The notes: generated by a model not told the origin, from the letters alone. A stretch of 64,000 bases of DNA from Atopobium sp. BS2 (GCF_000565075.1 NZ_JDFG01000033.1:1-64000), one strand, 5' to 3'; counted from the stretch's first letter, positions 43,326-52,815 are shown. Made by a program: numbers and translations.

Positions 43326-44012
43326 ATGGCAGCCGACGTCTTAAATAACATGCACCCTGGCCTGCCTCGTTTGGGACAGGATAAAAACCGCACCTATCGT
43401 CTGGGAATCATGGGTGGAACCTTTGACCCCATTCATAACGGTCACTTGGTAGCCGCTGAGCAGGCATATGATGATTTGGATCTTGATGTGGTTGTCTTTA
43501 TGCCTGCTGGTCGCCCTGCGTTCAAACAAAATAAGGGAGTTACCAGGGGAGAAGACCGTTACTCAATGACGCTTCTGGCAACCTCAGATAATCCTCATTT
43601 TGTTGCTTCTCGTTTTGAGGTGGATTATGAGGGCATCACCTACACCGCTGAAACGCTCAGAAGATTGCGTAAGGTATATCCCTCTAACGTTGAATTTTTC
43701 TTTATTACTGGTGCAGATGCAATTGCTGATATTGTCACCTGGAAAGATGCACAGACCGTAGCTGAGCTTGCTCACTTTGTTGCTGCAACACGTCCTGGTT
43801 ATGAGCTGAGTCGTGCTCAAAAGGTTATTGCAGACTCACTCTATGACTTCAAGGTAACCTATCTTGAGGTTCCCGCACTAGCAATCTCATCAAGCTACTT
43901 GCGTAGTAGAGTTCAAAATGGTCAGAGCCTCAGATACCTAACTCCCGATTCTGTAACAGGTTACATTCACAAGCATGGGCTTTATGGCGCCGACACAACG
44001 CCACTCAATTAA
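43326..44012 (+). CDS. nadD: Nicotinate-nucleotide adenylyltransferase
   Basis: This enzyme joins nicotinate mononucleotide with ATP to give deamido-NAD in NAD synthesis. The 228-residue product has the nucleotidyltransferase signature GGTFDPIHNGHL near residue 31 and the late SSSYLRSRVQNG, which corresponds to the ISSTxIR motif. It begins three bases after obgE. A 25-residue N-terminal extension is present compared with typical NadD, or a later start is used. Confidence 0.95.
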   Translation: MAADVLNNMHPGLPRLGQDKNRTYRLGIMGGTFDPIHNGHLVAAEQAYDDLDLDVVVFMPAGRPAFKQNKGVTRGEDRYSMTLLATSDNPHFVASRFEVDYEGITYTAETLRRLRKVYPSNVEFFFITGADAIADIVTWKDAQTVAELAHFVAATRPGYELSRAQKVIADSLYDFKVTYLEVPALAISSSYLRSRVQNGQSLRYLTPDSVTGYIHKHGLYGADTTPLN

Positions 44013-44116
44013 GTGGTCAAGCCAAAGTAACCTGCTGCTCAGATTGACATACGCTCGTATCGGGGCAGTGTCAAACAGGTGGAGATCAGGTTTGACTCAA
44101 TAATTTGTAGGACATA

Positions 44117-44755
44117 ATGGAAAGAACACTTATAGCAAAAGATATTGTCTACACCGCAGAACAACAGGTGCTTATTGATCAGCTTGAGTCTGATTTGAAG
44201 AGTCATATGTATCACAAGAACCCTAAGCGTTTTGCGCATTCTATCTCTGTGGGACATTGTGCAGAAACGCTTGCGCAGGCTTATGGTGCAGATATGTTGA
44301 GCGCTCGCGTTGCAGGTATTTTGCATGATTGGGAGAAACTTCTTCCTGATGCAGAAACCATTGAACTGGCAGAGCGCTTTCGTATCCAGACAGAAGCTCC
44401 TTATCAGAAAATTGTTGGGCTCTTACATGGTCCTCTCGCCGCAAAAACGCTACCAGCCATCTATCCTTGGCTTTCTGAGCAGATTCTCAGCGCCATTCAG
44501 AAGCACACTGCGGGCGACCGCCAGATGAGCAAGCTAGACAAAATCTTGTATGTAGCTGATCTTATTGAGCCTCTGCGTCCAAACTTTACATCGGTCGAAG
44601 AAGCAAGAAACGTATATTTACGTGGCGGTTCTCTCGATGAGCTTTATGAGACGGCGTTTTGTAGCGTTATGATGTATGTGATTTCATCAAGGAGTTATTT
44701 GTATCCAAACTCAATTGCCCTATACAATGAGATGATTGAGAAGACATCTAAGTAG
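44117..44755 (+). CDS. yqeK: YqeK-type HD-domain Ap4A hydrolase
   Basis: This family cleaves diadenosine tetraphosphate symmetrically. The 212-residue product has the HD pattern: HSISVGHCAETLA near residue 43, GILHDWEKLL with the HD pair near 73, HGPLAAK near 109, and the C-terminal KLDKILYVADLIEPLR. The order nadD-yqeK-rsfS is conserved in many Gram-positives, which strengthens the call. A GTAGGACATA ribosome binding site precedes the ATG. Confidence 0.92.
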   Translation: MERTLIAKDIVYTAEQQVLIDQLESDLKSHMYHKNPKRFAHSISVGHCAETLAQAYGADMLSARVAGILHDWEKLLPDAETIELAERFRIQTEAPYQKIVGLLHGPLAAKTLPAIYPWLSEQILSAIQKHTAGDRQMSKLDKILYVADLIEPLRPNFTSVEEARNVYLRGGSLDELYETAFCSVMMYVISSRSYLYPNSIALYNEMIEKTSK

Positions 44756-44784
44756 CCTGGCTACATGAGAAAACGGAGAAATTC

Positions 44785-45261
44785 ATGGCTGTAACTTCAC
44801 TTGAGCTTGCAAAGACTGCTGCAATTGCAGCAGATCAAAAGAAAGCTGAAGATATTCTGGTACTAGATCTAACTGGTCTCAGTGATGTTTGCGATTACTT
44901 TGTTATCTGCACTGGTGGAAATGCTCGTTTGGCTGACGCTATTGTTGATGAAGTTCGCGAGAAGGTCACGGCAAACTGCGGCATTCGTCCAATTTCTACT
45001 GAGGGTCGCGACGGTCTCAATTGGATTCTTATTGATTACGGTTCAGTTGTTGTTCACGTATTCCAGCCTGAGGTAAGGTCCTACTATCGTCTTGAGCGAC
45101 TTTGGGCGGACGCTCCTCGTGTAGAGCTAGATATTGAGGGCGCTATGACTTCTGAGATTCCTTATGCCGATCTTCCAGAGGATGCTTTGGCTCCAGCCTT
45201 TGAGCTTTCCGAGGATGACCTGGTAGACAATCTTCCAGAATCTGCTGATCCTACTGAGTAG
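44785..45261 (+). CDS. rsfS: Ribosomal silencing factor RsfS
   Basis: RsfS binds L14 and blocks subunit joining under nutrient stress. The 158-residue product has the typical LDLTGLSDVCDYFVICTG (about residues 26-43), GLNWILIDYGSVVVHVF (about 78-94) and SYYRLERLWADAP motifs. About 45 acidic residues extend the C-terminus beyond the usual end. CGGAGAAATTC precedes the ATG. The transcript probably ends at a terminator that lies inside the opposing dinB gene. Confidence 0.95.
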   Translation: MAVTSLELAKTAAIAADQKKAEDILVLDLTGLSDVCDYFVICTGGNARLADAIVDEVREKVTANCGIRPISTEGRDGLNWILIDYGSVVVHVFQPEVRSYYRLERLWADAPRVELDIEGAMTSEIPYADLPEDALAPAFELSEDDLVDNLPESADPTE

Positions 45262-45271
45262 GTTGAGCGTC

Positions 45272-46606
45272 CTAGATCTGCTCGTTTTTGCCTGTAGGCA
45301 TGGTGTCAGAAACGCGATGTTCAAAGCGTAGGTCTCTACCGTACTGCACAGCATAAGCGCCAAATTTATCTTTGAGTTTATCGGTTACCTCGGAGAGATG
45401 ACGTAAGTCACTCCGAGGTTTCTTTTTTGTTGTAGGCCCAGGGGCTGCGGCATCAAACGTAGCTTCAAATTGATCAAAAAGTGACGCTTGCACTGGCTTG
45501 GCATGCTCCTCATCTGAAAATGAGCTAATACCAACACCAAGCAGTCTTACTGGCTGCCCTTCTTTCCAAATGGTAGGAAGCAGGCCAACGGCAATCTCTG
45601 CAAAGAGGTGCTCATCATCAGTTGGTGTGGACATCCTTTTTTGAGCGGTATGAGACTCTGTTGCAGAGGCTTTTACTTTGAGAGTTACGGTATATCCTTG
45701 GAGCCGCTTTCGGCGAAGACGTCTTCCTACAACGCCAGCAATGTGCCTAATAGCTTCTACGATTTCTTGTTTATCAAACAAATCAGCTTCAAAGGTTCTC
45801 TCGTTAGAAACAGACTTAACGTCACGAGGCTGGGCAGCTTCATGAACTTCAGAGACTTCTTTTCCTTGCGCGCGCAAAATCATTTTTGAGGCAGTATTGC
45901 CTACAAGGGAAGTGAGATATGTTGCATCTGCTCTTGAGAGCTCTCCAAGCGTTTTGATTCCCTGTTGATGAAGTGTCTTTGCCATAGCAGGACCAATACC
46001 GCTCATGGCCTCAATAGGTAGAGGTGCTAGAAAGCGGCCTTCTGTACCAGGAAACACCGCAGTAAGACCGCGAGGCTTTTCTTGCTCAGAGGCAATCTTG
46101 GCAATTGTCTTGTTTGTTCCCAGGCCAATGGAACAGGTAACACCTAGTGCTGCGACTTTCTTTTGTATGCGCTTACAAATTTCTAAAGGATTTTCTTTAG
46201 AGAATCTGCCTGGAGTGATGTCAAAAAATGCCTCATCAATAGAAACTTGTTCAACAAGGGGAGTCTCATCTTTGAGAAAACCCATAACAAGAGCACTCAT
46301 TTCAGAGTATCTGTCATAGCGTCCTGGGGTCCAAATTGCTTGCGGACAAAGCCTTACCGCAGTAGCTGAAGGCATGGCAGAATGAACGCCAAACTTCCTT
46401 GCTTCATAAGAGGCGGTTGAAACAACGCCTCGTTTGTGGGGTGAGCCTCCAACAATTACTGGTTTTTCGCGCCACTCAGGATGATCAAGTTGTTCTACAG
46501 ACGCAAAGAACGCATCAAGATCTAGAAGGCCAATGGCTTTACCATGCCACTCAAAATCACACGATTTACGTGCGTTTTTATCTGATATGTCCTTTGATGT
46601 TTCCAT
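45272..46606 (-). CDS. dinB: DNA polymerase IV (translesion)
   Basis: This Y-family polymerase copies damaged DNA. From ATG 46606 the protein has 444 residues. The catalytic region shows [18 protein letters not shown] (residues about 26-43) and [13 protein letters not shown] with the Asp-Glu pair. A little-finger domain follows, and the C-terminus (about 385-444) is basic. There is no Shine-Dalgarno before the ATG, and a -10 (TATACA) lies about eight bases upstream, so the mRNA may be leaderless. A SOS-type box overlaps the upstream promoter. It is convergent with rsfS. Confidence 0.95.
   Translation of the reverse strand: METSKDISDKNARKSCDFEWHGKAIGLLDLDAFFASVEQLDHPEWREKPVIVGGSPHKRGVVSTASYEARKFGVHSAMPSATAVRLCPQAIWTPGRYDRYSEMSALVMGFLKDETPLVEQVSIDEAFFDITPGRFSKENPLEICKRIQKKVAALGVTCSIGLGTNKTIAKIASEQEKPRGLTAVFPGTEGRFLAPLPIEAMSGIGPAMAKTLHQQGIKTLGELSRADATYLTSLVGNTASKMILRAQGKEVSEVHEAAQPRDVKSVSNERTFEADLFDKQEIVEAIRHIAGVVGRRLRRKRLQGYTVTLKVKASATESHTAQKRMSTPTDDEHLFAEIAVGLLPTIWKEGQPVRLLGVGISSFSDEEHAKPVQASLFDQFEATFDAAAPGPTTKKKPRSDLRHLSEVTDKLKDKFGAYAVQYGRDLRFEHRVSDTMPTGKNEQI
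45387..45428 (+). terminator. Terminator for the obg-rsfS transcript embedded in dinB
   Basis: ACCTCGGAG (45387-45395) and CTCCGAGGT (45411-45419) form a 9-bp stem followed by TTTCTTTTTT on the plus strand. It lies inside the 3' coding part of the oppositely oriented dinB gene, about 125 bases after the rsfS stop. Confidence 0.75.
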
Positions 46607-46634
46607 AGAAATAGTGTATACTTTTTGTACAAAT

Positions 46635-46648
46635 AGAACAAGTGTTTC
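46635..46648 (-). promoter_or_regulatory. LexA/SOS box upstream of dinB
   Basis: AGAACAAGTGTTTC matches the Gram-positive DinR/LexA consensus CGAACRNRYGTTYC at 13 of 14 positions. It begins 29 bases upstream of the dinB ATG. Confidence 0.75.
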
Positions 46649-46793
46649 ATACATAAATTACGAGTACTTTTTGAAGAGAGCAAATTTATACTTTTCGAGG
46701 TTAATGCGTTGTTGTACACTTGTAACCCGATTTGTGGCTTTGCGGTGCAGCCCATCTAACATCCGAGGCACCGCTCGTATGGAGGAGTTTTCA

Positions 46794-47162
46794 TTGGCAG
46801 TTAAGATTCGTCTGGCCCGTCACGGTGCCAAGAAGCGTCCGTACTATCGCGTAGTTGTCGCTGATGGTCGTATGCCTCGCGATGGTCGTTACATTGAAGA
46901 AGTCGGTCGTTATAACCCACTGACTAGCCCAAAGACGATTGATATCAACCTCGAGAAGGTTGATGAGTGGGTAGCAAAGGGCGCTCAGCCAACAAGCGCA
47001 GTTTCTCACCTCATTGAGATCGCTCGTACTGGTGCTCCAGTTGCAGAGAAGAAGACCAAGCTCTCCAAGAAGGCACAGGCAAAGGCCGCTGCAGCTGCAG
47101 AGGCTGCTGCTGAGGCTGCTGCCGCAGCTGCTGAGGAGTCCGAGGCTCCAGAGGCTGAGTAA
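46794..47162 (+). CDS. rpsP: 30S ribosomal protein S16
   Basis: S16 is an assembly protein of the small subunit. TTG at 46794 is the start, preceded by ATGGAGGAGTTTTCA; the longer open frame upstream is not coding. The 122 residues begin [20 protein letters not shown] and contain [15 protein letters not shown]. After about residue 82 there is a Lys/Ala/Glu-rich tail ([16 protein letters not shown]) common in actinobacterial S16. It opens the rpsP-khpA-rimM-trmD-lepB run. Confidence 0.97.
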   Translation: MAVKIRLARHGAKKRPYYRVVVADGRMPRDGRYIEEVGRYNPLTSPKTIDINLEKVDEWVAKGAQPTSAVSHLIEIARTGAPVAEKKTKLSKKAQAKAAAAAEAAAEAAAAAAEESEAPEAE

Positions 47163-47165
47163 ATC

Positions 47166-47468
47166 GTGTCTGAATTCACAGAGCCCACTGAGGTAGACGC
47201 TGTCGATCAAGACATTCAGGAGATGCCTTCTGACAAGGTCGCTGATCTTGTTGAGTACATCGTCTGTGGTCTTGTCGATAATGAAGATGCTGTTGCACTC
47301 GACGTCACCGATCGCGAGGATGGAGCCTTGATTGAGGTTTCTTGCTCTGAGGAAGACGCTGGACGTGTCATCGGCCGCAAGGGTAGAACCATTAAGGCTA
47401 TTCGTACTTTGGCTCGTGCTCTTGGCCAGCGTGTTGGCACCTCTGTTGATGTCGAGGTTGTAGGCTAA
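47166..47468 (+). CDS. khpA: KH-domain RNA-binding protein KhpA
   Basis: KhpA (YlqC) is a small KH protein that, with KhpB, binds many transcripts and influences cell elongation in Gram-positives. The 100-residue product has the KH core GRVIGRKGRTIKAIRTLARA (about 68-87), where GRKG is the RNA-gripping loop. An acidic N-terminal stretch of about 20 residues precedes it. GTG is the start, four bases after rpsP. Gene order with rpsP and rimM is standard. Confidence 0.95.
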   Translation: MSEFTEPTEVDAVDQDIQEMPSDKVADLVEYIVCGLVDNEDAVALDVTDREDGALIEVSCSEEDAGRVIGRKGRTIKAIRTLARALGQRVGTSVDVEVVG

Positions 47469-47470
47469 TT

Positions 47471-47992
47471 TTGCGTAAACACTGGCGAGCAATTGCTCAA
47501 ATTGTTAAAACGCATGGTAAAAGAGGGGAGGTTGTGACGGTTCCCGTTCACAGCCTTCCTTCTCTTATAGCTGAAGGCATGACAGTTGTTCCTGTTCCGC
47601 CTGCGCTTAAAGGACCAAGGAAGTTCTCAGTTATCTCTGTTGAGTCAGATGACAGAGAAGGTAGTCTTGTAACTTTTGAAGACGTAACTACCATCTCAGA
47701 CGCTGAAGAGCTTGTGGGTAAAACGCTTCTGGTAGAAGAAGATTGTCTTCCAGAAAACTTTGGTCTGGTAAATGTTTCTCTACTTGTGGGTAGAGAAGTA
47801 CGTGATACAAAACATGGTTCTCTGGGTGAAATTACAGAGGTTCTTGTTGGACCTACACAAAATGTGTGGGTCATTGAGGGGCCTTTTGGACAGGTGCTGA
47901 TGCCTGCCGTGGATGAATTTATCAAAGAGGCCCCAGCCGAGGGCTCCATTACCGTCTCAATTCCTCAGGGCCTTCTTAGGTTAGGTGAGTAG
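47471..47992 (+). CDS. rimM: Ribosome maturation factor RimM
   Basis: RimM binds S19 and helps mature the 30S head. The 173-residue product has the N-terminal motif AIAQIVKTHGKRGEVVTVPV (residues 7-26). The C-terminal PRC-barrel has REVRDTKHGSLGEITEVLVG, then VLMPAVDEFIKE. TTG is the presumed start, two bases after khpA, with a weak ribosome binding site inside khpA. Translational coupling with both neighbours is likely. Confidence 0.94.
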   Translation: MRKHWRAIAQIVKTHGKRGEVVTVPVHSLPSLIAEGMTVVPVPPALKGPRKFSVISVESDDREGSLVTFEDVTTISDAEELVGKTLLVEEDCLPENFGLVNVSLLVGREVRDTKHGSLGEITEVLVGPTQNVWVIEGPFGQVLMPAVDEFIKEAPAEGSITVSIPQGLLRLGE

Positions 47993-47993
47993 C

Positions 47994-48743
47994 ATGCGTC
48001 TAGAAACGCTCTCAGTATTTCCTGAGGTTTTCTCGCCCTATTTAAATGCTTCTATTATGGGCAGAGCTCAAAAGGCAAATATTTTTGAGTTCTATGCGCA
48101 TGACTTGCGTGACTGGACGCATGATAGGCATCGTACGGTAGATGATGCTCCTTTTGGTGGTGGACAAGGCATGCTTATGAAGCCTGCTCCTATCTTTGAG
48201 GCAGTTCGTGAGATTTCTGATCAGGCGGAACCTAAGCCCCACGTGGTGTTTTTCTCGCCAGTTGGTAGGCCGTATTCCCAGGCTATCGCCCAAGAGTTTG
48301 CTCAAAAAGAACGCATTCTGTTTGTTTGTGGTCGCTATGAGGGCATGGACGAGCGCGTCTACGAGCTGGCAGATGACGTTATTTCTCTGGGAGATTACGT
48401 GCTGACGGGCGGAGAGCTTCCTGCGCTTACCGTGATTGACTCGGTTGTGCGCTTGCTTCCTGGTGCGCTTGGCGATGAGATGAGCTCACAGGATGAGTCA
48501 TTCTCCGACGATGGCCTTCTTGAGTATGCTCAGTACACGCGTCCAGCAAATTTTGAGGGGCGAGAAGTTCCGTCTGTGCTTCTTTCAGGAGACCACGGAG
48601 CGGTAGCAGTCTGGAGACGACAATCTGCACTTGCTCGCACTCGTGCGTGGCGTCCAGACCTCTTAGAGAGCGCTCAACTCACTGAGAAGGACAGAGTGTA
48701 TTTAGCAGAGCTTGATCAGCAATCTGGTGATGACGATGAGTAG
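47994..48743 (+). CDS. trmD: tRNA (guanine-N1-)-methyltransferase
   Basis: TrmD methylates G37 of tRNAs to prevent frameshifting. The 249-residue protein has MRLETLSVFPEVFSPYL at the N-terminus and DDAPFGGGQGMLMKP. The trefoil-knot SAM site is in VCGRYEGMDERV and SLGDYVLTGGELPALTVID. The linker and C-terminal domain keep the catalytic Asp region. The ATG at 47994 follows the rimM stop; a GTG three codons earlier is possible. The lepB start overlaps its end. Confidence 0.96.
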   Translation: MRLETLSVFPEVFSPYLNASIMGRAQKANIFEFYAHDLRDWTHDRHRTVDDAPFGGGQGMLMKPAPIFEAVREISDQAEPKPHVVFFSPVGRPYSQAIAQEFAQKERILFVCGRYEGMDERVYELADDVISLGDYVLTGGELPALTVIDSVVRLLPGALGDEMSSQDESFSDDGLLEYAQYTRPANFEGREVPSVLLSGDHGAVAVWRRQSALARTRAWRPDLLESAQLTEKDRVYLAELDQQSGDDDE

Positions 48744-49290
48744 TGGACATTCCAAAGTTCTTGAAATTTTTGAATACCTGGTAATTGTTGCAGTTGCTGT
48801 TGCGCTGGCATTTTTTATTAGAACGTTTGTGGCTGAGGTATATGAGGTCCCAACAGGGTCCATGCTCAATACCATCCAGCTGGGGGATCGTTTGGTAGGA
48901 GAGAAGCTTACCTATCGTTTTGGCGGTACTCCGCAAGCAGGTGATGTAGTTACTTTCACCAGTCCTCAGAATCCCGATACGCTTTTAGTTAAGCGCGTCA
49001 TTGCTACAGCAGGTCAAACGGTAGATTTGCGCGACGGTGCTGTATATGTTGACGGTCAGCTTATGGACGAGCCTTACACTGAAGGCAAGCCAACCTATTC
49101 TCTTGCGGATCGCACGGGTGCCGTAATTCAGAATTATCCGTATACTGTTCCTGCAGGTCATATTTTTGTTATGGGGGATAACAGAACAAACTCGCTGGAT
49201 TCCAGATATTTTGGAGCTGTTGCGGTTTCTACCGTGACATCTAAGGCAATGTTTATTTTCTGGCCCTTTGACCATGCTCGCGGGCTATAG
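48736..49290 (+). CDS. lepB: Signal peptidase I
   Basis: Removes signal peptides from exported proteins at the outer face of the membrane. The 184-residue product has one N-terminal transmembrane helix (about 9-30, FEYLVIVAVAVALAFFIRTF), the catalytic Ser in VPTGSMLNTI, the general-base Lys in LLVKRVIATAGQ, and MGDNRTNSLDSRYFG near the C-terminus. The ATG at 48736 lies inside the trmD end (eight-base overlap); earlier in-frame ATG and TTG codons are less well placed. Confidence 0.94.
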   Translation: MSSGHSKVLEIFEYLVIVAVAVALAFFIRTFVAEVYEVPTGSMLNTIQLGDRLVGEKLTYRFGGTPQAGDVVTFTSPQNPDTLLVKRVIATAGQTVDLRDGAVYVDGQLMDEPYTEGKPTYSLADRTGAVIQNYPYTVPAGHIFVMGDNRTNSLDSRYFGAVAVSTVTSKAMFIFWPFDHARGL

Positions 49291-49323
49291 TACTTACGGC
49301 GGACATTTGAGAGAAAGAACATC

Positions 49324-50238
49324 ATGAGCGCAACACCACTTACGTTTCAAGATATGATTTTGACCCTTGAACACTATTGGGCAGAAAAAGGTTGCACGGT
49401 CATGCAGCCATATGACTCTGAGGTAGGTGCCGGTACCTTCCACACCGCAACTATCCTGCGCTCACTTGGCCCTGATGCCTGGCGTACCTGCTATCCACAA
49501 CCTTGTCGTCGTCCTGCTGATGGACGCTATGGCGAGAACCCCAACCGTTTGCAGCATTACTATCAGTTCCAGGTCTTGCTCAAGCCATCTCCTGCAGATT
49601 CTCAAGACCTTTATCTTGGCTCACTTGCCGCTATTGGCCTTGATCCAAAAGACCACGACGTTCGCTTTGTTGAGGACGACTGGGAGAGTCCAACGCTTGG
49701 TGCTTGGGGTCTTGGCTGGGAGGTCTGGCTTAACGGCATGGAGGTTACTCAGTTCACGTACTTCCAGCAGGTAGGCGGTATTGAGGTAGACCCAGTTCCT
49801 GTTGAGATTACCTATGGTCTTGAGCGTATTGCTATGTATGCTCAGGGTGTAGATTCCGTCTATGACCTGGCGTGGAGTTACCTGCCAGATGGCACGCCAA
49901 TGACGTACGGCCAGGTATTTTTGGAGAACGAGCGTGAGTTCTCAACTTACAACTTTGAGGTAGCCAACATTGAGCTTATGCGCGAGAAGTTTGACGAGTA
50001 TGAGGCAGAGTGCCACAGCTGCCTTGAGCGCAAGCTTCCACTACCTGCGTATGACTGCGTTATGAAGTGCAGTCATGCATTCAACCTGCTTGACTCTCGT
50101 GGTGCTCTTTCTGCTGTTGAGAGAGCTAACTATATTCTTCGCGTTCGCACCGTTGCTAAGGCATGCTGCGAATCGTATTTGGAGGAGGTTGCTTCTAAGA
50201 AAGCACCTGCAGCAACTACTCAGGAGGAGGTGGCTTAA
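49324..50238 (+). CDS. glyQ: Glycine-tRNA ligase alpha subunit
   Basis: This is the catalytic subunit of the heterotetrameric bacterial GlyRS. The 304-residue product has the class II signature region [20 protein letters not shown] (about 11-30), [20 protein letters not shown], and [20 protein letters not shown]. The ribosome binding site is weak (GAGAGAAAG). No T-box is found in the short gap after lepB. It is coupled to glyS, whose ATG follows the TAA directly. Confidence 0.97.
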   Translation: MSATPLTFQDMILTLEHYWAEKGCTVMQPYDSEVGAGTFHTATILRSLGPDAWRTCYPQPCRRPADGRYGENPNRLQHYYQFQVLLKPSPADSQDLYLGSLAAIGLDPKDHDVRFVEDDWESPTLGAWGLGWEVWLNGMEVTQFTYFQQVGGIEVDPVPVEITYGLERIAMYAQGVDSVYDLAWSYLPDGTPMTYGQVFLENEREFSTYNFEVANIELMREKFDEYEAECHSCLERKLPLPAYDCVMKCSHAFNLLDSRGALSAVERANYILRVRTVAKACCESYLEEVASKKAPAATTQEEVA

Positions 50239-52326
50239 ATGGCTGAGGTTAGAGACTTCCTTTTTGAGATTGGTTCTGAAGAGATGCCTTCTGCTCCATT
50301 GCAGAAAGCTATTGCTCAGTTCAATAAGCTTGTAGTTTCCGGACTTAAAGACTCTGGTTTGTCATTTGGAGAAGTTAAGATCCTCTCGACACCTCGTCGT
50401 TTAACTGCCTATGTAAAGGACGTTGCTGAGGCTACAGAAGAGATTTCCGAGGTCAAGCGTGGTCCTAAGGCAGAGATTGCTTTTGATGCAGAGGGTAATC
50501 CAACCAAGGCTGCTGAGGGATTTGCTCGCAAGTGCGGCGTGAGCGCTGATGCATTGACTCGTCGTGTAGATACTGACGGTCATGAGTATGTCTTTGCAGA
50601 GCTCAATATTCCTTCAGTTCCTGCTACAAAGATTCTCTCTGAGCTGGCAACTTCTTGGATTTCTGCACTTGATTGGCCTCGTAGTCAGCGCTGGGGTTCT
50701 TTCCATGAGCGCTACGTTCGTCCTGTTCGCTGGCTGTGCGCTCTCTTTGGTTCTGAGATTGTTCCTGTTACATACGCTGATGTAACGAGCTCAAACACCA
50801 CCCAGGGCCATCGTGTTCTTGGACCTGGTTACCATGAGGTTGCAAGTCCAGCAGACTATAAGCAGGTACTTAAAGATGCTGGTGTTCTGCTTCAGGAGCA
50901 GAGAAAAGACGTTATTCTCGCCGGTATCAAAGAGGTAGAAGCAGCTCGTCCGGGCTCTCACGTTGATATGCCAGAGAAGGTCTTTGAGGAGGTCATTAAC
51001 CTAACTGAGTGGCCTCAGGTTCTTGTGGGTACCTTTGACGAGGAATTTCTTAACGTTCCTTCAGAGATTATTACTGAGTCCATGCTTTCTAATCAGCGCT
51101 ATTTCCCAATCTATGACGCTGAGGGTAAGCTAACTCGCGAGTTTATTGTGGTTTCTAATGCAGATCCATCTTGCGCTGAGCGCGTCATTGACGGCAACGA
51201 GCGCGTTGTTCGTGCTCGCCTCGACGACGCTAAGTTCTTCTTTGAGGAGGACTTGAAGCATACGCTTGATGAGTTTGCCCAGCGTCTAGAGACTGTTGTT
51301 TTCCAGGAGAAGCTTGGTACGGTTCTGCAGAAGACTCAGCGTATGGAGGCTCTTGCTGCAGAGATTGCGCTTGACGAGACTTCCAGCAAGGAAGAGGCTG
51401 AACTTGCTGCTCGCGCCGCTCATCTTGCTAAGGCAGACCTTGTCAGCCAGGCAGTTGTCGAGTTCACCAGCCAGCAGGGCGTTATGGGTGGATACTACGC
51501 AGAGGCAGCTGGCGAGAAGAGCGATGTAGCTGCAGCTATTCGCGAGCACTATCGTCCTCGTTTTGCCGGCGACGAGCTCCCAAGTGGCCAGATTGGTCGC
51601 TTTGTAGCTATTGCTGACAAGCTTGATACCATCTGCGGCATCTTTGCTATCAACGAGCCTCCAACCGGCTCTTCCGATCCTTACGCTGTTCGTCGTGCAG
51701 CTATTGGCGTTATTGCACTGGTTCGCTCAACGGCAAACCTTGACCTCAAGAAGCTTATTGCAAGCTCTCTGGAGCTTTACCGCCAGCAGGGTCTTGCTGT
51801 TGACGAGTCTGTTCAGTCTCAGGTTGAGCAGTACTTTATTGGCCGCCTTGCTTCTATTGCTAAGGACGAGAAGATCTCTGCAGATGCTATTGAGGCTGTC
51901 AGTGCAATTGGCGTTATCAATCCTGATGAGTTCCTTCAGCGTGCTCGCGCACTTGATGAGGCGCGTCAGAACGAGCCTGAGCTCTTTGAGGATCTTGCTA
52001 CTGCTTATGCACGTGCAGCTCACCTCAGTGATGTTTCTCTTGGCGTAGAAGTTGATACAGAGCTTCTCACTGAGCCAGAGATGTCATTGCTCGCTGCTTG
52101 CGAAGAGGGCCAGGAGCAAGTGGCTGCTGCTCTTGCTGGTGCAGACTATGCTGCTGCTGTTTCTGCGCTGTCTCAGCTGCGTGAGCCAATTGATATTTTC
52201 TTTGACAAAGTACTTGTCATGGATGAAAATGATACCGTTCGCCGAAATCGTTTACGTCTTTTGAACAAATTTGCCCAGGTATTTAGTAATGTCGCCGATA
52301 TTAGTGTGCTTTCTCGCAAGAAGTAG
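50239..52326 (+). CDS. glyS: Glycine-tRNA ligase beta subunit
   Basis: The beta subunit binds tRNA-Gly. The 695-residue product opens with FLFEIGSEEMPSAPLQKAI. It has the HDIG/HD-like central part, DARFDDAKFFFEEDL-type segments (ARLDDAKFFFEEDLKH near residue 330), and a C-terminal anticodon-binding domain with FFDKVLVMDENDTVRRNRL. AGGAGGTGGCTTAA within the glyQ end serves as its ribosome binding site. Confidence 0.97.
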   Translation: MAEVRDFLFEIGSEEMPSAPLQKAIAQFNKLVVSGLKDSGLSFGEVKILSTPRRLTAYVKDVAEATEEISEVKRGPKAEIAFDAEGNPTKAAEGFARKCGVSADALTRRVDTDGHEYVFAELNIPSVPATKILSELATSWISALDWPRSQRWGSFHERYVRPVRWLCALFGSEIVPVTYADVTSSNTTQGHRVLGPGYHEVASPADYKQVLKDAGVLLQEQRKDVILAGIKEVEAARPGSHVDMPEKVFEEVINLTEWPQVLVGTFDEEFLNVPSEIITESMLSNQRYFPIYDAEGKLTREFIVVSNADPSCAERVIDGNERVVRARLDDAKFFFEEDLKHTLDEFAQRLETVVFQEKLGTVLQKTQRMEALAAEIALDETSSKEEAELAARAAHLAKADLVSQAVVEFTSQQGVMGGYYAEAAGEKSDVAAAIREHYRPRFAGDELPSGQIGRFVAIADKLDTICGIFAINEPPTGSSDPYAVRRAAIGVIALVRSTANLDLKKLIASSLELYRQQGLAVDESVQSQVEQYFIGRLASIAKDEKISADAIEAVSAIGVINPDEFLQRARALDEARQNEPELFEDLATAYARAAHLSDVSLGVEVDTELLTEPEMSLLAACEEGQEQVAAALAGADYAAAVSALSQLREPIDIFFDKVLVMDENDTVRRNRLRLLNKFAQVFSNVADISVLSRKK

Positions 52327-52387
52327 GGTACGCTTAGACTGATAAATGTTTGTATCTTTCTGAATTCTTGACTGAAAGGGTTACAGC

Positions 52388-52783
52388 ATGAGCACACTTG
52401 ATATTGACAACAACTCTCTTGGTGATGGTCTGCCTATCGTCTACGTTTTGTCAGACTCTCGTGGAGAGACCGGTGCCGCAGTAGTTAAGGCTGCTGCTGC
52501 TCAGTTTGGCGATGAATCCGTAGAGATTGTAAGGGTTCCAAACATTCATAGCGTTGATGATGTTCGTGCATACTTCAACGAGCATGAAGATGAGAATCGC
52601 CCTCGTGCAGTCTTCCACACCTTTGCAGATGGCTCTCTCAGAAGAGAGATTCGTCGTGAGCTTGATCAGCGCCTCATCCCATCAATCGATCTTCTGGGAC
52701 CAGCGGTAAACGTTATTTCTACGCTTACTGGCGAAGAGCCAAGTCACGCAATTGGCGCCTTCTTTGAGGGAGTTACTCGCTAA
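52388..52783 (+). CDS. Half-length PPDK/PEP-synthase regulatory-like protein (DUF299 N-terminal region)
   Basis: The 131-residue product matches only the first half of PPDK regulatory proteins (kinase/pyrophosphorylase family, normally about 270 residues). It has IVYVLSDSRGETGAAVVKAA (about 17-36), the FHTFADGSLRREIRREL segment and SIDLLGPAVNVISTLTGEEP. The C-terminal half with the P-loop (GxSRxxKTPxS) is absent. After the stop there is an ordinary terminator and no remnant of that half in any frame. The target enzyme PPDK is encoded next, which supports the link. GAAAGGGTTACAGC precedes the ATG. Confidence 0.75.
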   Translation: MSTLDIDNNSLGDGLPIVYVLSDSRGETGAAVVKAAAAQFGDESVEIVRVPNIHSVDDVRAYFNEHEDENRPRAVFHTFADGSLRREIRRELDQRLIPSIDLLGPAVNVISTLTGEEPSHAIGAFFEGVTR

Positions 52784-52815
52784 GAGAGTGCTGACGCCTC
52801 AAAATATCAAAAAGT

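Noticed and set aside
49291-49323. T-box riboswitch before glyQS, or before trpS (9962-10200)
   Set aside because: The gap before glyQ is too short, and neither region contains the conserved T-box sequence on the relevant strand.
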